Below, piece after piece: positions 1-4,384 of a stretch of DNA of 9,158 bases. This DNA comes from Ruminococcaceae bacterium UBA6434 (GTDB lineage: Bacteria > Bacillota > Clostridia > Oscillospirales > Acutalibacteraceae). The notes beneath the pieces were generated by a model. The model did not search any database. It was not told the origin of the DNA and saw nothing but the letters and a program-made list of their open reading frames with translations. Location: the NCBI GenBank assembly GCA_002437245.1, contig DJOQ01000015.1:1-9158 (forward strand). Direction: 5' to 3'. Position numbers and translations under genes: made by a program. How positions within the stretch are numbered: position 1 is the stretch's first letter; the number at the start of each line of letters is the position of its first letter.

Positions 1-710
1 ATTCTATAAGGTACTGAAACAAAATAATCTTTTTCGTCGAAATTTGCGTTGTTTGAGAGTAGTGTAATTCTATAAGGTACTGAAACAACGCGCTTAACAT
101 TGACCCGAATATCTTTGTTTGAGAGTAGTGTAATTCTATAAGGTACTGAAACTTTAACGCAAATCGCAAGAGCCGACGAGCTGTTTGAGAGTAGTGTAAT
201 TCTATAAGGTACTGAAACACGATGGCAAACGGCAATATTAAAATACATGTTTGAGAGTAGTGTAATTCTATAAGGTACTGAAACTGAAGCCCTGTTCAGC
301 GCGTTAGCTGAAGGTTTGAGAGTAGTGTAATTCTATAAGGTACTGAAACCATTTACAAGTCACGTCCTTTCGGAATTGCGTTTGAGAGTAGTGTAATTCT
401 ATAAGGTACTGAAACTAGAAATCCCAACAACGGAGGTTGTACCCCGTTTGAGAGTAGTGTAATTCTATAAGGTACTGAAACAGTGTAAATTTTTTTGTTT
501 ATCATCGTCACTGTTTGAGAGTAGTGTAATTCTATAAGGTACTGAAACCCGATTGTCGGCGTCGATTGTGATTTCATCGTTTGAGAGTAGTGTAATTCTA
601 TAAGGTACTGAAACGAACACCAAGGTCGCGGAAGTCAAAACGATGTTTGAGAGTAGTGTAATTCTATAAGGTACTGAAACCACAAGGCGGAAAAGGTGAA
701 GCCCCTACGG

Positions 711-745
711 GTTTGAGAGTAGTGTAATTCTATAAGGTACTGAAC
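711..745 (+). repeat. penultimate CRISPR repeat with a 1-nt deletion
   Basis: This copy ends TACTGAAC where the others end TACTGAAAC. The lost A is in the 3' third of the repeat, which is normally trimmed from mature type II crRNA. The tracrRNA-pairing 5' part is unchanged, so the change is probably neutral. Confidence 0.9.
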
Positions 746-775
746 AAGGTTCAAGCATTACATAGACACAGATAC

Positions 776-811
776 GTTTGAGAGCAGTGCAGTCCTAATC
801 GAGGCATATTT
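776..811 (+). repeat. degenerate terminal CRISPR repeat
   Basis: The first 16 nt match the consensus except for two substitutions (T to C at 785 and 790). The remaining 20 nt have drifted almost completely. A decayed last repeat marks the leader-distal end of an array. The part that would pair with tracrRNA after the last spacer (746-775) is largely kept, so that spacer may still be usable. The drifted half carries GAGG at 801-804, which serves as the ribosome binding site of the next gene. Confidence 0.85.
801..804 (+). promoter_or_regulatory. ribosome binding site inside the terminal CRISPR repeat
   Basis: GAGG lies 7 nt before the ATG at 812. It is the only Shine-Dalgarno-like sequence near that start and falls within the degenerate half of the last repeat. 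This supports ATG 812 over the in-frame ATG at 827-829, which has no comparable site. Confidence 0.6.
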
Positions 812-1306
812 ATGAACAGAAAAGATATGAACACTTCTTACGGCAAGAGCGGCGGGGAATCCGTCGAAAAGACAAAAAACCGTCGAAAAAGCAAAACTCT
901 CTGTACGGCTTTGTATTTGTCGGTTGCTTTTGTTATTTGCGTTGCTGCCGCAATTTTAATATGGCGCGGCATACAAAATCATAAAACCGGTTATCGCAGT
1001 ACGCTGCCGGGCGCCGAAAAGGTCTATCCTACAGTTATGGTTGACGGCTATTTATACGAGTGGCACAAGGGCGCCGCAATATGCGATGATTTGCCGCAGA
1101 ACTGCGTTTTTTACGGTGATATTAAATATGTTGCGAAAAAGACTCCGAAAAATGATTGCGATTTTTCTGCCGCTTTCGACGCCGAGGGTCAAATTTACAA
1201 AGTGCCCGATGAAGCTTCGGTGTATCTTGTGCTTACAACATATTGGCTAAGTGATACCGTTGTTAAATTTGACGCCGTAAGTACCGCCGTTTCTGAGCCT
1301 TTATAA
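812..1306 (+). CDS. hypothetical membrane-anchored protein, 164 aa
   Basis: I do not recognise a named family. The protein has a basic, hydrophilic N-terminus of about 28 residues (several K/R), one hydrophobic helix at roughly residues 31-51, and an outward-facing domain of about 110 residues. This is the topology of a one-pass signal-anchored protein with the domain outside the membrane. The outer domain has features I associate with small uncharacterised Clostridia surface proteins: a YPTVMVDG-like strand, a Tyr/Trp-rich turn (YLYEWHKG), two cysteines that could pair, and a C-terminal strand ending VVKFDAV. There is no lipobox cysteine after the helix. It starts one base after the CRISPR array's terminal repeat with no terminator between, and I see no convincing promoter of its own, so it could be reached by array read-through. 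A function in CRISPR defence is not supported. It is confidently coding but of unknown function. Confidence 0.75.
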   Translation: MNRKDMNTSYGKSGGESVEKTKNRRKSKTLCTALYLSVAFVICVAAAILIWRGIQNHKTGYRSTLPGAEKVYPTVMVDGYLYEWHKGAAICDDLPQNCVFYGDIKYVAKKTPKNDCDFSAAFDAEGQIYKVPDEASVYLVLTTYWLSDTVVKFDAVSTAVSEPL

Positions 1307-1328
1307 TAATCATATTCTGCCGTCGTTA

Positions 1329-1357
1329 TTGACTTAGCGGCGAAAGTGTGCTATATT
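1329..1357 (+). promoter_or_regulatory. sigma-A promoter of the MATE gene leader
   Basis: TTGACT at 1329-1334 and TATATT at 1352-1357 are separated by 17 bp, with TGC directly before the -10 box (extended -10). Transcription should start near 1364, about 114 nt upstream of the MATE start codon. The leader transcript would contain a small ORF and a terminator hairpin. Confidence 0.75.
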
Positions 1358-1377
1358 ACATACCGATAAAACAACGT

Positions 1378-1434
1378 ATGGATTTTTCCGGTCTTAAAAA
1401 GATGTGTTTTCGCCATGCAATTATTCGAGAGTGA
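1378..1434 (+). CDS. possible 18-codon leader peptide (upstream ORF)
   Basis: ATG at 1378 opens a frame reading MDFSGLKKMCFRHAIIRE and ending at TGA 1432-1434. It begins about 14 nt after the predicted transcription start. Codons CAT GCA ATT lie in the 5' arm of the terminator hairpin (1412-1423), and the stop codon lies in its loop. A ribosome on the last codons would therefore block the hairpin and allow transcription into the MATE gene. Ribosome-dependent attenuation of this layout is known for other Firmicute resistance genes such as tet(M). The weak points are the lack of a Shine-Dalgarno sequence and the fact that an 18-codon frame can arise by chance. Confidence 0.35.
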   Translation: MDFSGLKKMCFRHAIIRE

Positions 1435-1453
1435 GTAATTGCGTGGCTTTTTT
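1412..1453 (+). terminator. intrinsic terminator / attenuator in the MATE leader
   Basis: A 12-bp stem pairs 1412-1423 with 1436-1447 (one G-U pair) across a 12-nt loop and is followed directly by six T's at 1448-1453. This is a textbook rho-independent terminator. It lies downstream of the promoter at 1329-1357 and upstream of the MATE ribosome binding site, so it would stop transcripts before the pump unless overridden. It could also end read-through from the upstream gene or define a short RNA of about 90 nt. Confidence 0.8.
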
Positions 1454-1460
1454 AATTGTA

Positions 1461-1468
1461 AGAGGAAG
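1461..1468 (+). promoter_or_regulatory. ribosome binding site deciding the MATE start
   Basis: AGAGGAAG ends 9 nt before ATG 1478, which favours that start. The alternative ATG at 1499, whose MNEKF opening looks more typical of the family, has only AAAGG (1481-1485) about 13 nt away. Confidence 0.7.
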
Positions 1469-1477
1469 TCCGCTGAT

Positions 1478-2857
1478 ATGAAAGGCAGCTGTGTTTGTAT
1501 GAATGAAAAATTTATGAAGGAAAAGCCTGTTTTTCCGCTTATTATGTCTATGGCTACACCTATGGTGATATCAATGCTTGTCAATTCGCTTTATAATATA
1601 GTGGACAGCTTTTTTGTCGCCAAAATAGGCGAGGACGCAATAACTGCTCTGTCGCTTGTCTATCCGGTGCAAAATCTTGTCAATGCGCTTGCAATAGGCT
1701 TCGGAGTGGGGCTCAATGCCGTTATCGCGTTTCACCTCGGTGCAGGCGAAAAAGAGGCGGCAGATACCGCCGCCACGCACGGATTTTTGTTCTCGATACT
1801 TCACGGCATTATTGCTGCCGCGGTCAGTATCCCGATTATGCGCCCGTTTCTTAAAATGTTCACGCAGTCCGAAAACGTAATTTCGCTCGGAGTTCGCTAT
1901 TCAACAATAGTTTTTTCGTTCTCCGCCGTAATTATGGTAAGCCTCGCATACGAAAAAATCTTTCAGGCTGTGGGCAGAATGAATGCTTCCATGGCAGGAC
2001 TTATGACTGGCTGTATCGTAAATATCGTCCTCGATCCGCTTTTGATATTCGGTATAGGGCCGTTTCCGAAAATGGGAATTGACGGCGCCGCCCTCGCAAC
2101 AGGTATAGGGCAGGTGAGCACGCTTTTGCTTTATATAGTTTTGTACGCCGTAAAAAGACCGAGCGTAACCATAAACCGCAAGTATTTAAAGCGCAATAAA
2201 GTTATAGACCGTAAGCTGTATTTTATCGGGATTCCCGCGGCGATAAATCTTGCTCTGCCGTCTTTGCTTGTGTCAAGTCTCAATGCAATGCTCGCGTCGT
2301 TTTCGCAGATATATGTTGTTGTCCTCGGCGTATACTATAAGCTTCAGACGTTTTTATATCTGCCGGCCAACGGTATAGTGCAGGGTATGCGGCCCATTAT
2401 AGGCTACAATTACGGCGCGGCGGAGTATAAAAGAGTTAAAAAAATATACGATATAACTCTTGTGCTGACGGCAGGCATAATGCTTTTCGGTACTGTGCTG
2501 TGCCTTGCGTTGCCGCATAAGCTGATAGGAATGTTCACGGATAATCCCGAAACCGTAAACGCAGGAAAAAAGGCTCTTATGATAATCAGCGCCGGATTTG
2601 TGGTTTCATCGGTTTCGGTGACCTCTTCGGGCGCCCTTGAGGGACTCGGCAAGGGTGTTGAATCCCTCATAATATCGCTTTGCAGATATGCGATTGTAAT
2701 AATACCGACAGCTTTTGTTTTAACACGGATATTCGGTGCCGACGGTGTTTGGAACGCCTTTTGGATAGCCGAGACTGTGTCCGCCGTAATTTCCGTTGTT
2801 GTTTACAAAAAGGCGGTCGGCAACAAGCTTAAACACAGCCCCGAAATCGGCTCTTGA
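1478..2857 (+). CDS. MATE-family multidrug/cation antiporter
   Basis: This is an integral membrane efflux pump of the MATE (NorM/DinF/MepA-like) family. Members export drugs, dyes or metabolites in exchange for H+ or Na+; the substrate here cannot be told. The 459 residues are strongly hydrophobic and fit the family's 12 membrane helices in two homologous halves. The N-half opens with an FPLIMSMATPMVISMLVNSLYNI-type segment followed by VDSFFVAKIG at about residues 42-51. The C-half repeats the pattern and includes the NGIVQGMRPIIGYNYGA-type segment at about residues 298-314, which is highly characteristic of MATE proteins. A frame open from TTG 1439 would begin inside the terminator hairpin and is rejected; ATG 1499 (452 aa) is the main alternative start. 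The gene appears to be transcribed alone from 1329-1357, through an attenuator-like leader. No strong terminator follows it before the next promoter. Confidence 0.93.
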   Translation: MKGSCVCMNEKFMKEKPVFPLIMSMATPMVISMLVNSLYNIVDSFFVAKIGEDAITALSLVYPVQNLVNALAIGFGVGLNAVIAFHLGAGEKEAADTAATHGFLFSILHGIIAAAVSIPIMRPFLKMFTQSENVISLGVRYSTIVFSFSAVIMVSLAYEKIFQAVGRMNASMAGLMTGCIVNIVLDPLLIFGIGPFPKMGIDGAALATGIGQVSTLLLYIVLYAVKRPSVTINRKYLKRNKVIDRKLYFIGIPAAINLALPSLLVSSLNAMLASFSQIYVVVLGVYYKLQTFLYLPANGIVQGMRPIIGYNYGAAEYKRVKKIYDITLVLTAGIMLFGTVLCLALPHKLIGMFTDNPETVNAGKKALMIISAGFVVSSVSVTSSGALEGLGKGVESLIISLCRYAIVIIPTAFVLTRIFGADGVWNAFWIAETVSAVISVVVYKKAVGNKLKHSPEIGS

Positions 2858-2858
2858 T

Positions 2859-2868
2859 TTTGTACAAA
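2859..2868. promoter_or_regulatory. candidate operator, upstream copy (TTTGTACAAA)
   Basis: A perfect 10-bp palindrome starts one base after the MATE stop codon, centred about 55 bp before the predicted start of the esterase transcript. An identical copy lies at 2944-2953, 85 bp away centre to centre and close to eight helical turns. I found the exact sequence nowhere else in the window. Confidence 0.55.
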
Positions 2869-2883
2869 TTACCTTAAAAACAA

Positions 2884-2912
2884 TTGACACAGCACAGTTT
2901 TTAACGTATAAT
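2884..2912 (+). promoter_or_regulatory. consensus sigma-A promoter of the esterase-GH31 operon
   Basis: TTGACA (2884-2889) and TATAAT (2907-2912) both match consensus perfectly with a 17-bp spacer. Transcription should begin near 2919, giving a 5' untranslated region of about 130 nt. Such a strong promoter on a catabolic operon usually implies repression, consistent with the two flanking palindromes. Confidence 0.88.
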
Positions 2913-2922
2913 TTGCACATAA

Positions 2923-2972
2923 TAATGCCGTAAAAACGGCTTGTTTGTACAAAATTATGTATTGCGGCATTA
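2923..2972 (+). promoter_or_regulatory. alternative stem-loops in the operon's 5' untranslated region
   Basis: GCCGT (2927-2931) can pair with ACGGC (2936-2940) across an AAAA loop, forming a small hairpin followed by TTGTTT. The overlapping TAATGCCG (2923-2930) can instead pair perfectly with CGGCATTA (2965-2972), enclosing the second TTTGTACAAA palindrome. The two structures exclude each other. Whether this is regulatory or coincidental cannot be told. Confidence 0.3.
2944..2953. promoter_or_regulatory. candidate operator, downstream copy (TTTGTACAAA)
   Basis: This second copy of the palindrome lies about 25-34 nt after the predicted transcription start. Bound repressor here could block elongation or form a loop with the copy at 2859-2868. 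Operators built around TTGTAC/GTACAA half-sites occur with some GntR-type sugar regulators such as AraR, but the spacing differs, so no regulator is assigned. Confidence 0.55.
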
Positions 2973-3036
2973 CTCAAAACGACAGACTCGGAAAATTTTT
3001 TGAGCTTGTAGGCTGCTTTTATTTATGCGATAACGT

Positions 3037-3042
3037 AAGGGG
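3037..3042 (+). promoter_or_regulatory. ribosome binding site deciding the esterase start
   Basis: AAGGGG lies 7 nt before ATG 3050. The frame is open further upstream to a TTG at 2945, but that extension would cover the 5' untranslated region and an operator and has no ribosome binding site. Confidence 0.8.
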
Positions 3043-3049
3043 CGAAAAA

Positions 3050-4384
3050 ATGAATACAGTAAAATTAAAAACCTTATGCGGTGATATTGTCGGACTTGAT
3101 AACGGCGACTATGTTGAGTTTCGCGGCATAAAGTATGCCGATGCAGGCAGGTGGGAGTATCCCGTCGTTAACGAAAAGTGGGACGGCGTATATGACGCGA
3201 CCGCTTTCGGCGATTGCTGTTACCAACACCGCGGTTTTGAGGACGACGCAAAGGTTAACCCGTTTTATCACAGGGAATTCAGACGCGGTATGAGCTTTAC
3301 ATACAGCGAAGACTGTCAGTATCTTAATATCAGCGCGCCCAAAAATGCAAAAAATTGCCCGGTTTTGCTGTATATACACGGCGGTTCCTTTACGGGCGGC
3401 AGTTCAAACGAAGGTCATATCAGCGGCAAGGCGTATGCCGAAAATGACATTGTTTTTGTCTCTGTGAATTACCGTCTCGGGCCTTACGGCTTTTGTTCCC
3501 ACCCCGATGTTGCCGATGAAAGCGGAGTATGCGGCAATTTCGGTCTTTTTGACCAGGCGGCTGCTCTTAAATGGATAAAAAACAACATTTCTTCTTTCGG
3601 CGGCGATCCCGACAGAATAACCCTTTTGGGGCAGAGCGCCGGCGCTATGAGCGTAGATGTGCTTTTGTCAAGCCCTCTTACAAAGGATATGGTGTCGGGT
3701 GCCGTTATGTTGAGCGGAGCCGCGCTTCAGCGAGCTTTGTCACGTCCGTTGTCGCCGCAAAAGATGAAAAAATTCTGGGACGAAATAATCAAAAACGCCG
3801 GTAAAACAAGCCTTTCGGAGCTTCGCGGGACAGACGCGAAAACCCTTTACTATGCGTGGCTCAAGGCATGCCGCGACGAGGGAATTAAAAGCACGCTGTT
3901 TTATACGCTGCCTTGTGATGACGGCAAGCTCCTCACAAAGGATACATTCAATATAAAAACAATAAGCGCAATGCCGAAAATACTCGGCGTTACAACGGCG
4001 GATATGATACCGATAGTTTTAAAACTGCTTGTGAAAAAGTGGGTGCGAAACGATAAGGGCAGTAAATGCTTTGTCTATCTTTTTGCGCGCGATTTGCCGG
4101 GCGATAACTGCGGCGCATGGCATTCAAGTGACTTACCGTACGTATTTTCAACGCTTAAAAACAGTTGGCGTCCGTTTACCGATATCGACTGTCTCATATC
4201 GGAGCAAATGGTATCGGCAATCAGCGCATTTGTAAAGAGCGGCGACCCGAATTGCAGGGAAATACCGACTTGGAAGCCCGGAACGCACAAGGTAATGAAT
4301 TTCTGCGAAAAGACGCGCCTTGCAGGTTGGAAGACCGCAACGCTTATAAAAAATACACTTTTCAATAAGGGACCGGTGCTGTAA
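3050..4384 (+). CDS. type-B carboxylesterase (alpha/beta hydrolase)
   Basis: This serine esterase of the carboxylesterase type-B (pNB esterase/cholinesterase) family hydrolyses carboxylic esters; the substrate is unknown. It has 444 residues and no signal peptide, so it should be cytoplasmic. Visible landmarks are the oxyanion-hole motif HGG (110-112), the nucleophile elbow GQSAG with Ser196, Asp318 in the acid position, and His358 in GAWHSSDLPYVF. Ser-to-acid spacing matches the family, but acid-to-His is only 40 residues versus about 90 in pNB esterase, so a loop or cap segment is missing. This explains the length below the usual 490 or so. It is the first gene of an operon with the GH31 enzyme; the stop TAA overlaps the next ATG by one base, indicating translational coupling. 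A role in removing acyl groups from the sugar handled by GH31 is inferred from context. The alternative is an unrelated detoxifying esterase. Confidence 0.92.
   Translation: MNTVKLKTLCGDIVGLDNGDYVEFRGIKYADAGRWEYPVVNEKWDGVYDATAFGDCCYQHRGFEDDAKVNPFYHREFRRGMSFTYSEDCQYLNISAPKNAKNCPVLLYIHGGSFTGGSSNEGHISGKAYAENDIVFVSVNYRLGPYGFCSHPDVADESGVCGNFGLFDQAAALKWIKNNISSFGGDPDRITLLGQSAGAMSVDVLLSSPLTKDMVSGAVMLSGAALQRALSRPLSPQKMKKFWDEIIKNAGKTSLSELRGTDAKTLYYAWLKACRDEGIKSTLFYTLPCDDGKLLTKDTFNIKTISAMPKILGVTTADMIPIVLKLLVKKWVRNDKGSKCFVYLFARDLPGDNCGAWHSSDLPYVFSTLKNSWRPFTDIDCLISEQMVSAISAFVKSGDPNCREIPTWKPGTHKVMNFCEKTRLAGWKTATLIKNTLFNKGPVL
4367..4372 (+). promoter_or_regulatory. ribosome binding site of the GH31 gene, inside the esterase gene
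   Basis: AAGGGA lies 11 nt before ATG 4384, within the last codons of the esterase gene. Together with the TAATG overlap this points to coupled translation of the two genes. Confidence 0.6.

Larger units (their letters stand above)
1..811 (+). CRISPR. CRISPR array, leader-distal end (type II-A-like repeat)
   Basis: The 36-nt repeat begins GTTTGAGAGTAGTG and ends AAGGTACTGAAAC. Copies lie at 1-20 (only the last 20 nt, cut by the window), 51-86, 117-152, 183-218, 249-284, 314-349, 380-415, 446-481, 513-548, 579-614, 645-680, 711-745 (35 nt, one A lost from the 3' end) and 776-811 (degenerate). The complete copies from 51 to 680 are identical. The twelve spacers are 30 nt each, except 285-313 (29) and 482-512 (31). 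The GTTT start, AAAC end, 36-nt length and 30-nt spacers match Cas9-associated type II-A arrays of Firmicutes. The decayed repeat at the right end shows that the leader and youngest spacers lie left of the window, so transcription should run rightward. No cas gene, leader or tracrRNA anti-repeat is visible, so the type is inferred from the repeat only. Confidence 0.97.

Noticed and set aside
353..683. Two overlapping minus-strand ORFs encoding a repeated VSVPYRITLLSN peptide (353-577 and 465-683)
   Set aside because: The repeated peptide is the antisense translation of the CRISPR repeat; there is no ribosome binding site and the unit structure is fully explained by the array.
51..745. TTGAGA...TATAAG within each CRISPR repeat as repeated promoters
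   Set aside because: The two boxes are only 12 bp apart, too close for sigma-A, and the sequence is constrained as repeat.
1439..1477. MATE gene starting at TTG 1439 (472 aa)
   Set aside because: The start would sit inside the 3' arm of the terminator hairpin without a ribosome binding site. ATG 1478 has a good one.
2927..2946. Short GCCGT/ACGGC hairpin followed by TTGTTT as the MATE terminator
   Set aside because: The stem is only 5 bp with a broken T-run, and it lies downstream of the next operon's transcription start; better treated as leader structure.
2945..3049. Esterase starting at TTG 2945 (479 aa)
   Set aside because: The extension covers the untranslated region and part of an operator palindrome. 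AAGGGG before ATG 3050 and family homology beginning there decide the start.
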